From Proteles cristata cristata (taxonomy: Eukaryota > Chordata > Mammalia > Carnivora > Hyaenidae), in assembly GCA_017311185.1 (NCBI GenBank), contig JAESUZ010004910.1:62001-126000 (forward strand): 64,000 nt of DNA. The letters are read 5' to 3'. The translations under genes were made by a program, and so were the position numbers. The notes beneath the pieces are model-generated. The model made no database searches and was not told the origin of the DNA. It saw only the letters and a program-made list of their open reading frames with translations. Of the stretch, positions 34,204-46,401 are shown in pieces (position 1 is the first letter of the stretch; each line of letters opens with the position of its first letter).

Positions 34204-34382
34204 AAGATTAATTATATATATATTATATATATAAATGTATATTAAATATATAATTATATATTATATGTCAGTGTGTGTATATATATATACTTATGAGTCT
34301 CAAAATAGAAGTGGAAATTGATAGAATTAAAACAGAAATTGACACAATAAAAAAATAAAATAAAAAAAAATAAACCAGTTCT
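34204..34382 (+). mobile_element. Probable L1 3'-transduced segment, second A-tail and target-site duplication
   Basis: After the first A-tail come an AT-dinucleotide-rich run (34209-34292), about 55 bp of non-L1-end sequence (34293-34345), a second AATAAA (34346-34351) and an A-rich tail. The 17-bp sequence AAAAATAAACCAGTTCT then repeats exactly at 34366-34382, matching 33836-33852. This is the layout expected when L1 transcription passes its own weak polyadenylation signal and the flank is carried along. Alternatively the AT run could be an expanded tail and the rest a later event. Confidence 0.7.
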
Positions 34383-35084
34383 TGTAAAGCTCTTGTTTCT
34401 ATCCCCTCATTTAGGCAGAATATTTTGGTACACAGAAAATAAAATCATCTGTAGCTTTTATCTGTAACTTTACTGACCTTTTAAAGCATTTCTCATTTTT
34501 TTTGGTAAAAATAGGGCCATGTGTATGTAACATACACATTTAAAAATATATCTTTCCCACTCCTGAATCAATTGGCCTGTTATCTTGTTCTCCAAGCCTA
34601 CGTCATTCTGCTTCACTGAACTGCTTGAGGGCATCTCTACTGCTACACTCCCATAATTAATCATTTCCTTTTTGGCTGGTTTGGCTGAGGGCCTCTCATT
34701 AGCCTGACATCTAGACTTCTCATCTCGGCTCACAGTCTTTAGTTTTATCAACCTCCCTATGTGCTCTGCATTGAAGTTTATATCTATCATTCAGTCATTC
34801 ATTAGGTGGTGACACCAGAATGGAAAAGAATGTAATTGACTGGTGGGCATCTTGACAAGAGAAAATAGTGACATCTTCATTTTCAAGGAGAGGAAAACAG
34901 AATACCCAAGAGAGAACTCTTCAAAGATTCAAGTGACCAGGATGAGAGCTTTCCCGCATGAGCAAAAAGCTCTGGTGACAATGTTTCGGGGGGGAGGGGT
35001 TAACCTATTAGAGTAGGAAGGGATTTTCAGTGGTTGCTGATTTGATTTGGATGCAAATCAGGATTTATATTCCATTGATTTTTA
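34383..35084. other. Unassigned intergenic DNA
   Basis: The 106-codon minus-strand frame at 34470-34790 has no domain that I recognise. Nothing else is seen. Confidence 0.4.
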
Positions 35085-35215
35085 GAGAAAAATTGCATTT
35101 ATTATAGAAAATGTAAAACACATACAATATTAGAATAATGTAATGAAGTCACATGTACCTATGGCCCAACTTTAACAATTATCACTCCAGATATCTCTTA
35201 AGTTTTTTTCTTTAA
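35085..35215 (-). mobile_element. Ancient LINE-like repeat, same type as 19265-19625
   Basis: TAGAATAATGTAATGAAGTC, ACATGTACCTATGGCCCAAC and AACAATTATCACTCC parallel the words near 19290. Strand follows the tentative LINE assignment. Confidence 0.4.
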
Positions 35216-35294
35216 AACAGGGTATTCCTACAGCTTCCTTGGGCCGAGCTTTAAGAGAGGAGGGGCCTCCCTCAAACAAGAGTAGGCAGCAGCT

Positions 35295-35539
35295 TTGAAG
35301 ATACCTTCCCAAATCACATTTTTAAAGAGTGAATTATTTTATCCAAACATTACATACGTAAAGAAAAGTACACAAGTCAAATATATAGCTCCATGACTTC
35401 CTGTAAATTAGATACACCTGTGTAACCAACAGCCAGATCAAGGCACAGAATACAGCCAGCCTCCCAGATGCCTCTGTGCCTACTTTGAGTTACTAACCGC
35501 TGAGGAGGTATTACCTGCACTCAGTCCTAATATCTTAGC
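35295..35539 (-). mobile_element. Old L1, antisense, 3' UTR (first part)
   Basis: AAGAAAAGTACACAAGTCAA, ATACACCTGTGTAACCAACA and GCCAGATCAAGGCACAGAAT are the reverse complement of an L1ME/L1MC-type 3' end. The element is then split by the SINE at 35553-35783. Confidence 0.8.
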
Positions 35540-35796
35540 TTTACCTGTTTTATTTTTATTTTTTTTAAACATTTTTTTTAATGTTTTATTTATTTCTAGG
35601 AGAGAGAGAGACAGCGTGAGCAGGGGAGGGTCAGAGAGAGAGGGAGTCACAGACTGAAACAGGCTCCAGGCTCTGAGCTGGCAGTCAGCACAGAGCCCGA
35701 CGCGGGGCTCGAACCCACGAACCACGAGATCATGACCTAAGCGAAAGTCGGACGCTTAACCGACTAAGCCACCCAGGCGCCCCTTTACCTGTTTTA
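35540..35796 (-). mobile_element. Young-type CAN-SINE, antisense, with perfect target-site duplication
   Basis: The SINE (35553-35783) has the TTTATTTCTAGGAGAGAGAG signature, an intact B box (GGGGCTCGAACCCACGAACC on the plus strand) and a GGCGCCCC head end. TTTACCTGTTTTA occurs exactly at 35540-35552 and 35784-35796. It interrupts an older antisense L1. Confidence 0.96.
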
Positions 35797-37315
35797 GAAC
35801 TTTATATAAGAGATCACATTGTGTAGTATGTAGTATTCTATGTCTGGCTTCTTTCAGTCTCATGACGTTCATTCACTTCATTTTATGTAGTTTCAGTTTA
35901 TTCATCTTTGTTGTGTATCTTGTTCCATTGCATGATTAGGACACTATTTATATATCCACTGTACTATTGATATATATTTGGGTTGTTTTAAATTTGTAAT
36001 TATTACAAATGGTGCAGCTGTGAATATTCCTACACACATTTCCTATATGTGTATTCCTGCTGAGTGTACACTTAAGAATGAAATTACAATGTCACAGGTC
36101 TTGCATAAAATCAGTTTAAATCCAAATATTTAAATATTGCCAAACAGTTCTCAACCTGGTTCTCACCTCCAATACATACGGGTTGAAGTTGTGCCACATT
36201 CTCACTAGGATTTGGTATTATTAGTCTTTTTAATTTTAGCCATCCTGGTAAATGTGTGGAAACCTCACATTATAACTTTAATTTGCATGTTCTCATGGTT
36301 ATTAAGGTTGAGAATGTTTCCATCTTCTCTTTTTAAAGTGTCTCTTGGGGCATTTGGGTGGCTCAGTCAGTTGAGTGGCCATCCAACTCTTGATTTCTAC
36401 TCAAGTCACTATCCCAGGTTCAAGGGATTGAGCCCACATTGGGCTCCCTGATGAGCGTAGAGATTGCTTAAGATTCTCTCTCATTCCCTCTGCCCCTCTC
36501 CCTGACTTGTGTGCTCTCTCTAAACAAACACACAAACAAAAAGTGTCTCTGAATCTCATACTCATTTTTCTATTGTTTTGTGTATCCTTTTCTTATTGAA
36601 TCATGGGAGTCATATATTCTTGATACATATGTGTCTTTTGTCCAACTTTCATACTCACAAAACTCCCATTGAGTGGCTTGCCTTTTCAGTACCTTAATGG
36701 TTTTCTTTGATAAACAGAAGTGTTTTGGTTTTGGTTTTTAATATTGGGCACTTTTTGTGTCCTATTTAAGAAATTTTTGTTTACCCCGAAAGAATCTCCC
36801 ACAGTTTTCCTCTAAAAGTTTTTATGGTTTCTCACTTTTTATTTTGATCTACAATTACTCTGGAATTGATTTTTGCATATAGTTAGAGGTAGGGATTCAG
36901 GTACATTTTTTACCTGTATGGACAAGCAACCAATTTAGCAACACTTGTGTAATGGCTGTCTTTTCATGAATGCCATGCGGCATGATTTTCGTCGTGTGTG
37001 TGTGCGTGCGTGCGTGTGTGTGTTCCTAGACTCCCTATTTCTATTCCATTAGCCAATTTGTTTATGCTTATGCCAGTACCACACTGTTGCTATTACTTTA
37101 TAATATGTCCTGATAGGGAGTAGAACACCTCCTCCAGCTTTATTGTTTTTTTTTTCAAGACTGACTTCGACTTGCTATCTGGTCTTTTACAATTCACATG
37201 CATTTAGGATCAGCATGTCAACTTGTCAATGTACACATGTATAAGTGCATATGTGCACACACACGAGCCCCTTTGCTAAAATTTTGATTGAGACTTATTG
37301 AATATTTAAATTATT
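35797..37315 (-). mobile_element. Old L1, antisense, ORF2 C-terminal region (continued)
   Basis: AGAGATCACATTGTGTAGTA, TGTATCTTGTTCCATTGCAT, TTAGCCATCCTGGTAAATGT, GATTGAGACTTATTGAA and others run back into ORF2 over 1.5 kb. A sense SINE (36346-36539) splits it. A (GT)/(GCGT) run lies at 36992-37023. Broken in all frames. Confidence 0.85.
36335..36550 (+). mobile_element. Older CAN-SINE, sense, with target-site duplication
   Basis: The head GGGGCATTTGGGTGGCTCAG, CATCCAACTCTTGATTTCTA and TTGCTTAAGATTCTCTCTC mark the older CAN-SINE form. AAAGTGTCTCT at 36335-36345 and 36540-36550 is an exact 11-bp duplication. Confidence 0.94.
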
Positions 37316-37339
37316 TGGGCACTGACTTGTTACAATCTC

Positions 37340-37480
37340 TCTGTATAGTAGGTGGAAGGATGGGAAGATAGCAGGCCAGAGAGGTAAATGGGCCTAGATA
37401 AGACAGAGCATAATAGATCACGTTAAATATTTGGAGCTTTGTTCCAAGAGCAATGAAAAGCCATTGCAGGGAAGTGAATA
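37340..37480 (-). mobile_element. L2 relic, antisense
   Basis: AATATTTGGAGCTTTGTTCC and GCAATGAAAAGCCATTGCAG fit the antisense L2 word for this position. Short. Confidence 0.5.
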
Positions 37481-39044
37481 ATCATTAGGTGATACTTACC
37501 AGGTCCTCACCAGTGTTAGGTTCTGTGAGGACTCAGCTCTGTTTTGTGGATGTCTAAAGCACCATAGAACACATGTGTTCAGATGTCATATCTTATGAAG
37601 TCTGATCTGCAGCTTCATTTTCTTCTTCATTACTGTCTGAAATGACAAAGAAGGACCTCTGAAAGTCATCAAGTCCGTCTCAAAGAAGTATATTCTTTCT
37701 TATTCAAAGCATCAAATCCGTTGTTCCTGAACTAAGTGGCACTAATAAGCCACAGGCAGTTTAATTGCCTTGCTTCTATGTTACAGAAATGCTACCTTAA
37801 GGCCCAGCTGTGTGAAAAGAGGGAGGTATCCCCTAAAAGCTATTGTGGCCCATAAGTAAACAGGGGGGTCCACATTCCCTAAACACTGTTGTTAGTGATA
37901 GTCTTGGGGAAGGGGATCAGGCTCGAAGGGCAGGAAAGTAGAAGGGAAGTATGCAAACTGAATCTTATGTCTGATGTCCCACTACATGCCATAACTCATA
38001 CGTGACCATGTGAACCTAACACGTGGGACATCTAGGAGAGCCAGAAATAATTCTTACTCCTTTCCTTACTATAGGTTTCTCTAATGTGTGTGCATATGTG
38101 CATGTATAATATAATACTGGAAATGCAGTGAATTATATGCAATCTGCATCATCAGCAGAACAGTTTCCTTTATAATCAATGAAGACATTATTCTCTGTGA
38201 TTCTGTACCACCCAATTTGCACATTTGTAAATGGCAACCCTGGTGCCATTATGAGTTAATTTATTCATGGAAGAAGAGGGGCTTGACCTCAGTAAAACTG
38301 AACCTAAGTTACTCCTTAGCCACCCTTAGATCTGCTTCAACGTGGCTTAAAAACAGAAAAGAAATTGTTGTGCCTATAAGTCTCTGTTGAAACAAGATCA
38401 GTATTTGCAAAGGCAAGACGCTGTTTGTAATTATCTTCTCAAAATCCATCATTCCCTTATTCAATCGATACAAGGGGTCTCAGATAGCTGAGCATTTGCC
38501 ATATAAACTAAATGGGTTCTCCAGGAGTTTTGTGAATTCAATTATTGGGCACAATTAAGTTCTTCTGAAGTCAAATCTGTACAAAGGTGGCCAGGTCTGA
38601 TATCAAATCCAGGTCACCTACCATGCCCCCTTCTTTCAAGCCAAGCTGCTCTTTGGGGTCCTTGGTGTCTTTTCCTACCCGAAAAATATGTTTGTGCCAT
38701 TTCCATTCATTGAAGAGGTTCATAGAAAGTTAAACTTCAAAAGGAGAATTTACGGTCTTGTTCTTATTTCTCCCCAAAGGGACATTGTTCTCTAAGTAAA
38801 TATACTAAACTTTTCCTAGTTCCGAGGATGGAGAAAATGCCTTTGTCAGGTCACAGAATGTTCCTCTGCATCCTTCTTCCAAGAAAAGTTACCATTCACT
38901 CCTTGTAAATTTGCATAACTTCAAAAATTTAGGAAACAGAGCCTTCTCCAACAAAAATCTGCTCTAAGGGACCTGCTACCTCTATCTGGAAACACCTGTG
39001 TGGAGGCTTCTCTAGATTAAAATAATTATTACATCTCACCAGGC
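37481..39044. other. Unassigned, repeat-poor intergenic DNA
   Basis: About 1.6 kb in which I recognise no transposon and no gene. Could be worth a conservation check. Confidence 0.4.
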
Positions 39045-39130
39045 ACTCTGCGATATATAAAGCATTTGGCCAAAGTGCCTTGTTAACATGCAGCACTCAA
39101 AAAAAGGCAGTTATTATTAGTTGCTATTTT
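39045..39130 (+). mobile_element. MIR 3' end, sense
   Basis: ATATATAAAGCATTTGGCCA, AAGTGCCTTGTTAACATGCA and CAGTTATTATTAGTTGCTAT follow the MIR end. Diverged. Confidence 0.45.
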
Positions 39131-39271
39131 TAGGTCTTGCATTTTTTCCACATTGGAAATATACTGTATGATGTGTTACAAAAATAAGAAAATGGGAGGA
39201 GTATGGTTCATCAGTGTACGTTTTGCAAATAATCAGATTTTTGACTGTTCCTTTTTTATTCTGGATATCAT

Positions 39272-39531
39272 TAAATGCTACTAATTGATTCTTTTTTTTT
39301 TTTTAATGTTTTATTTATTTCTAGGAGAGAGAGAGACAGCGTGAGCAGGGGAGGGTCAGAGAGAGAGGGAGTCACAGACTGAAACAGGCTCCAGGCTCCG
39401 AGCTGGCAGTCAGCACAGAGCCCGACGCGGGGCTCGAACCCACGAACCGCGAGATCATGACCTAAGCGAAAGTCGGACGCTTAACCGACTAAGCCACCCA
39501 GGCGCCCCATAAATGCTACTAATGGATTCTT
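39272..39531 (-). mobile_element. Youngest-looking CAN-SINE, antisense, 22-bp target-site duplication
   Basis: The SINE (39294-39509) is the cleanest in the window: TTTATTTCTAGGAGAGAGAG, GCGTGAGCAGGGGAGGGTCA, GGGGCTCGAACCCACGAACC, AGCGAAAGTCGGACGCTTAA and GGCGCCCC. A 22-bp duplication at 39272-39293 and 39510-39531 differs by a single base. The tRNA-like A and B boxes on the minus strand are intact. CpGs in the head are mostly kept, which also points to youth. Confidence 0.97.
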
Positions 39532-42428
39532 AACCATTCAGGAAGAAATAGCTTAGTTTTATTTATCAGAGAAACTAAATTCCCAGGAAAAGGGATGCAA
39601 ATCCCTCAAGTCTTTTACATGCACTTCAACCCTGAGTTAGACTACTGAATTAAGGACAGTTCTTCCCATAACACACTGAATTAGCAAACAAATAACTTTT
39701 CTCAAAGAGATTGCTTTTTCTAATCTCACTTGGTTCAGCTCTGAAGCATATAGTTGCCTTTATAATTACAGTAACAGATGATATTTTTAGCCATGTGTCC
39801 AATTTTATTAAAATTTTATGAGTTAGTCATATCGTATAAAATTCCCATAAGTTACATAAAAGCAAAAGCGAGATTATTAATGATTAGTGAAATGCTAGAG
39901 AAAAATCTTACATAAAAGTGTTTGTATTTTTGTTCCTAACGTATAATGTCATACACCTCAATCTTCTGTTTAACCTATGTGGCCAGTGCCATGGTGTATA
40001 CCATCCTGATTCATAGCAATGACAGAATATACATTGAGCGTCATTCATATGTTTTCAAAAGTCAGGCTCCTGAATTAAATTTTGAATTTGCTTCTTGGCT
40101 AAGTGTTTCCTTCAAGAGAAATGTTTATACTATAGTTTGAAAGGAAGTTCATGTTAAGACAGAGATGTTATCAGGAGAGGCCAGAAAGCTACCCAGAGTA
40201 CCCTAAAGTGGCTTAAACTTTGTGAGTTGTCCATGATCTTGGAGTCCTTTGTTCTATAGGCTCTAAGTCATGATAACATTAGTGTCTGAAAACAGATTTC
40301 CCTCAAGGACCAACTCACACTAACCCAAGTTCATGATATACCAATATCTAAGAATCAGATACTTAATGTATTAATTTACAGTAAGACAATAGCTGATGTT
40401 GGGACTGGAATGATCCATATGGGCTTCCAAATGATACTCAGAAGATATGAAATTAGGAGATGGTGATTTAATTTTAAGTTTAATGTTCTTATGCTTTGAC
40501 AGCCTGATGTACCCATTTATGTAAAAAACAAGTATCTATATTATCTAACCTCTAGGAAGAATTCTAGGAGCATTCCTGTGATTTTGCTATGCTAAAGAGT
40601 ACGCAATGTTTCTGCGGTGTTTTTCAATAACTATTTTACTGGCATTCTCAGTAAAAATGAGGAGGTACAACATCACTGTACCGTCCCACATTTTACAGAA
40701 GTTTAACATTTTTTTCTGCCCCCTACTAAGGATTACAGTGAAACACTATAACCATTATAACAGCCCAAAACAGCCTCACATACTTTCCAATGCCCCAGTG
40801 GAGGAAGAGCTCCTCTCCTGGTGGAAAGCTACAGGTTGGCCTTCAATGGAAAGGGTCAAGAAGTAAAAAACTACCTTCTACACAGTATGTTTACCTTTTG
40901 ATTGGCTACTTTCTGAGATTTTATGGTCTCATGCTTTTCTTTCCTTCGGGAATCTTTTAGAGGTCCATGTCATAGCTAGAAGATACCAAGAAATTTTCAC
41001 TGGAGGTCACCTGGGGACCAGGGTAGAGTCCATAGGGAAGAATCCAAGGTGCAGACTCTGAGTGTCAACTTTATCAATGTCAATGAGGTTTTTCCACCTT
41101 TTAGTGGCCAAATCTGTCTGCAAGAGATCCTACATAGATCTCTTGATCCCAGTGCAATATACAAATGGAAGTGAGCTATTCTAGTGGGAATTTGATAAGG
41201 TAAAGGGGGGAAACCCACCTGTTCAACTTTCTTACGCTCCCTAAAGCAGCCCATTGAAATAACTGTATGAAAGTCTAGGGTTGTAGGGAATGTAACTTCA
41301 AAAATTCTGTTTGTCTAGGCCTCTGCATGGTTTGGTTCCACTCATTAAGGTAGATAATCACACACAATTTGAACCAAAATCTTACCTTATAATATAGTGT
41401 GTTTCTGCCTGGAGTGTGCTCTCAGGAGTCTGCAATAGTAGATAACAACTGTTCCTTGAACTGAGAATTCAAATTGCTGGCTGCCTTTTAATCAGGAGCA
41501 GGGGTTACTTATTGAAAAAGACTCTTCCTCCCTTCCTGAGATGGTACTTCTGGAGCCATACATCACCACTACAAGACCCTGCATTCCCACTCACACTCAG
41601 TTCTCATCCTTCCCTGACTTTGGCAGAAGATGTAACATCTTTAGTTATCTCTCTTTCTTATCTTTGGAGACGTTGTCTATCTTTATGATGGATTTTGAGG
41701 CTCTGCCCTGATCTAATATATATTTTTCTATATATATATATAAATACTATTTATGTTAGACTCCTCTAGAAGTCTAGAGGTGCTCTGTAGTAGTCCTAGG
41801 AACCACCACCTAACTTCTGCAGCTGTCTCCAAGTAAAATTAAAGTGAAAAATGCAAGACAATTCAAGAGGTCAAAAGAAATCCTAATTTTTAGTAATAGT
41901 GTGCTCTTTGTATATCCCTAGTGATGAGTAAGATGGATAGTTCATAAATGAGGATGCTTCCATCAGTCCTCTGTCTTCTATCTCAAATACAGAAAGGAAA
42001 ACCTTTGACTGAGTTGGGACTAAGAGAAGATAGACTCCCTCTGGGCTCACTCCCTGCCTCCATGAAACAAGTTCACTGTTACACAGTAAGATTTTACTAT
42101 ACCTTATCTGACTTTTAAGGCCAGCCCAAAGCAAAACATGTTCCTCTTCAATTATTCTAGTGTTGAACTATTTAAATTTGGGTATCTCTTCTCCCCCACT
42201 CTCCCTGTACTCCCACTTTTGGTACCAATTTTTTCTATATTCTCTTCTTCAGCCCAACAAATCAGCTTTGATCATTTTAAAAATTATATTTTATTAGCTA
42301 TAAAAATATCTACAATAAAATGTTGAACAGATTATGTTAGTAGAATTCTAGGCATTAGGGAATTAAGTAAGAATTATGGTTGTGGGAGTAACTTTCTAGA
42401 ACTCTGGATATCACTCCATGTTGTGGGT
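39532..42428. other. Unassigned intergenic DNA
   Basis: About 2.9 kb with no gene or named repeat. Frames of 85-86 codons (40606-40866 plus, 40997-41254 minus) show no domain. A short TA run lies at 41719-41746. Confidence 0.4.
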
Positions 42429-42666
42429 TACCATCTTTTCTTTTTTTAATGTTTATTTATTTTTGAGAGACAGAGAGACAGAGAATGAGCAGGGGAGGAG
42501 CAGAGAGAGAGGAAGACACAGAATCCAAAGCAGGCTCCAGGCTCCGAGCTGTCAGCACAGACCCAAACATGGGACTTGAGCTCATCAACCATGAGATCAT
42601 GATCTGAGCCAAAGTTGGACACTTAACCGACTGAGCCACCCAGGTGCCCCTACCATTTTTCTTTCT
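42429..42666 (-). mobile_element. CAN-SINE, antisense, with target-site duplication
   Basis: The SINE (42445-42650) has AATGTTTATTTATTTTTGAG, GAGCAGGGGAGGAGCAGAGA, CATGAGATCATGATCTGAGC and head CTGAGCCACCCAGGTGCCCC. TACCATCTTTTCTTTT (42429) and TACCATTTTTCTTTCT (42651) are the flanking repeats. Confidence 0.94.
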
Positions 42667-44029
42667 ATACAAATTCTACCCGTTCCTAGATTCTTTCCCA
42701 TTTCCAAGGGAAGAGGGGTTGAAGATTTGATTGGTCAACTTGGGCAGCATTAACATGAGAATGTTTGTGCCATCCATGTACATCACCAGTTTGGCTCTCA
42801 CTCTTCTATCCATGAGACTAAGAGGATCCATGGGCTATCCTCAGTGACCCTGTGACCATTTCTCTCATGATGAAGTAGAAAATCCACAGAACCAGAAAAC
42901 TTTCTCTTCCTTATTCCATGCATGTAGCTAAAGATTTCAGTTTCAGAAGAGGTAGAAGTCCCATTTAGGACAAAACTTTAACTTGCTTACTTCGCCCCTG
43001 CCTTTGTAGAGAGCTATGTTTGGATATTGGATATCTACACAGCTTTTAATAAAAGTGCACTATATTACAATTTGCTTGTTTTCCTTTGAGATGAGTTTCC
43101 CCAAGAAACTTAGTTGACAGTACAGAATAGGAGGAGGTCCAAGGGTAGAAGGAAGAGGGTAGCATTAATTAAGAGAACAGGGATAGAAAAAAAAAATCCT
43201 AGATCTGTGGCCATAAAAACAATGATGAACCTCTTAGCTCTACCATAATATTATGAGTTCATTGGAGTTCATTATTCAATACCAGGGTATCTTGAGGGCT
43301 TGAGATATTCTCTGATTAAAGAGAAAAATTCTCCTCTCATTCTCTTAAAACCATATGGATTAGTAAGAGGAATTTAGAAAACTGAGTTAAACCAAAATGG
43401 TAAACTTATCAATAAAAAAATGAGAATTATGAATGGTGGAAAAGTCTAGGCTTATCATTATTTAATATCAATTTACCTTCTGTTCCAGATTGAATAATCC
43501 ATCTGTTGTCTGCTGCCAGCAAGTATCAAAACATCTTCCAGATACCTCTGCTGAACATAATTATTAAAGTTTTTACTTGATTTAAAAACACGTAGAAGAG
43601 GAAAGTATGTATGTTTCATCCCAAATGAAATTGTGATGGCTTTCACTTTTCTGACAACCTCAATCTATTCACACTAAATCATTACCTGGGCCAAAGCTGT
43701 GCTGAAGAGTGACAACTGGCATTTGTTGAGGAAGGTTAACAGTTGTGATGGTGAGCACCGCTATGGGTAATGTTAACCAAAGGCCCACTAGAGGAAAAGG
43801 ATCAGAGAAATTCCAGCCTCTCATAAGAACCAGAGAGTGCTAGTAATGTAGAAAGACTGACAAGAGCCCTCACAATCACATGTACTGACTTATTAAACAA
43901 GTATGTATGCAGGTGCTACCGTACCTGCTGAAGTTTGGAGCTTAAGAAGATGGATGCCACACTAAGGGAACGGTCAGTAAAGTTGAGTCTGCCTAAAATA
44001 AAGCCAGGCATTGACTTCAAGTAGGTAGC
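42667..44029. other. Unassigned intergenic DNA
   Basis: No gene or named repeat is seen. Confidence 0.4.
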
Positions 44030-44175
44030 CGAGAGGCTGCATCGTACAGACAGAACTTAGTACTGAGCTTGAAATCATATGATTTACGGATGAGTCTTGA
44101 GTTGGCTAGTTGTCTGACTTGGGCAAATCATTTACCCTCTCTGGACTTGTCTGCTCATTTTTCAAGTGTCACCAC
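44030..44175 (+). mobile_element. MIR relic, sense
   Basis: GCTAGTTGTCTGACTTGGGC, AAATCATTTACCCTCTCTGG and TCTGCTCATTTTTCAAG fit the MIR core in order. Confidence 0.65.
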
Positions 44176-45019
44176 AAGAATCCTGATAAAGCTTCTTATA
44201 AACTATAAATCAAGATAGAGCTATTGTACACCCCTTTGGAATAAATCAAGATACAAGTGGATTTTAATAATCAGTCAATAAAAATAGGTTTATTGTTAAA
44301 AGTGTCTAAAGTACATTTTTTACACAAAGAAAAATAACGAAATATAAAATTTAACTCAGACACATACATCCAAGCTGATCCACAAAAGCTGAAAAATCTT
44401 CATGGGAGAATAAGTTGGAATAATTCTTTTATAAATCCTCAAATTAATCTTTGTTAATTCAAAAATTTTCCCTACTTACCCTCACTTCTGTGAAGTGACC
44501 AGGTTAATACAGTGTGAATTTAATTCAATAAATATTGAGTGCTTTCTATGTGCAAAGGTTTATGTCAGACCCTATAAAGAAGTACAGAATTGCTAATCAC
44601 CCAGCATACACTGACACAGCTATCTCTCCTGTCTATAGTCCACACCCATTCTTATTGGTTGAGGTTTGTTCTACATTGACTGTTAAAGAGTTGAAGATCA
44701 TCTCTGGATACATAAATGAATAAAACACAGTTTCTCCTAGCCTTTGCCTATGCCTGAGATTCATCTCAGTTTCCAAATGCATAGTTGGTAGAGGACACTA
44801 ATTAAAGCATGGATAGTTAAAGCACCAGTTAGTTTTATTGACTAAAGTGTACTGATTGATTCCTTTTGTTGACATTAGGAGTTGGCCATTAGAATCTAAC
44901 TTAAGTTTACATTTTTCTTGGGAATTGTGGCTTCCTATCTTGACCCATAATTTCTTTAGTGATATTTTTATTTTCCTGTCTGTTGATAATAGCTTCTCCT
45001 GTACTTAAACAGCAAATAT
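44176..45019. other. Unassigned DNA with a short L2 end
   Basis: A short antisense L2 terminus lies at about 44515-44570 (TTCAATAAATATTGAGTGCT, TTCTATGTGCAAAGG). The rest is not recognised. Confidence 0.45.
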
Positions 45020-45215
45020 TTACCTTACGATATACTAAAGTTATCTCTATTATTCTGACAAGTCTGTAAAATCAATACTGTTGTCACTTTATAGGCTGAA
45101 CTAGGAGCTTAGACATGTCTAGTATATTTTGTAGGCAGTGGTGACTAGGAAGTGGTAAAGACATTGACTCCAGGTCTGTCTGACCTCAAATCTGCAATTT
45201 TTTTACACTATTCTC
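45020..45215 (-). mobile_element. MIR relic, antisense
   Basis: TTATTCTGACAAGTCTGTAA, TTGTCACTTTATAGGCTGAA and CTCCAGGTCTGTCTGACCTC fit the antisense MIR order. Diverged. Confidence 0.5.
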
Positions 45216-46401
45216 TACTGAATTATTAGCAAGATTTCATCCCCGTCATGGGCCCCATTTTTCCTTGAGTTATAGCCTACTACTCCAGTATTTCTATTCC
45301 TTATCCATCGGATTATATTTCAAATAGGAAGCCCACATTCCCATTGTGAAAAGGAGAAATTTTCCTCTCTCACCAGACCAATGAAGATAAATGACGTTTA
45401 TCCTATGACCAGGCAGGAACATCTCAATCATCAGAAAAGAGTGGGCAGTGAACTCCTCTTACCATTAATAAAAAGGGACATTTTCTTCATTGCAAAATCT
45501 TGGCTACAGAATGCACAGAATTCTAGGGGTTATGGGACAAGAAGGCTTACCATGAATTTCTATAAATGAAGGCTCCTAAGACTCTTAAGTGTCATCCAAA
45601 CCAAAAGACACAAGGACAATTCCCAGAAGAAGGCTGGGGGATTGGTAGGCAATTCTCATTGATCATGCTTTTATTATATGTGGGCACCAGATCAGTAGCT
45701 TGCATCCATTGGATCATGTAATTAGGTGGCTTATCCTCCTTATAGAAACTTTGTGACTCTGGTTTCATGACAACTAACTATTTGCTTACCTTTGTGGGTT
45801 CTGGTTTTTCTCATTTCCTTTCTCTTCTTCTCCAGTACTATCAGGATTGTACTTGAAAGATCATATTGACAGATTGCTTCCACAGGATATTTTTAGTGTT
45901 GTGGATAAGAAAATCACCAGCAAAGGTCAGATCTTTCACTGTTTTAATTAAATTTCAGTGGAAGGAGATTATATCATAAGGGTGGCCAGCCAGCTAACTC
46001 TGCCACAATATACACAAAGCTATCATAAGTCTCCTTTTTTACCATGTGTGCGTAAGAGTGACGTGGGGCACCAGGGCCAGGTTTTAATTTAAACTGAGAC
46101 TTGATAATTACTTCGATTTTTTTCAAAATTGTTGTCAAAGGATATTAAATAAGGTTTTGTAGATTCACAATGACTCTGATTATTACTTTTTATTGGTATG
46201 ATATTTTATTACTTCCCCTTCAGACATGAGCAGGCAATTTTTAGCCAGCAGTTATTTGATACTACCAACTTAAATCCTTTCCATCACTTGCAGAAGATAT
46301 ATGCCTCCACTGGGAGTTTTCAAAAGTTTTTCCCTCACTTATTTACCTTCTCATGTATTGTCCAGATGAGAAATTGTTTGAGTTCATTTTGAAAACGAGT
46401 T
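45216..46401. other. Unassigned intergenic DNA
   Basis: No gene or named repeat is seen up to the L1 insertion point. Confidence 0.4.

Noticed and set aside
39421..39508. tRNA gene-like head with A and B boxes
   Set aside because: It is the tRNA-derived head of a CAN-SINE, lacking an acceptor stem and cloverleaf 3' half.
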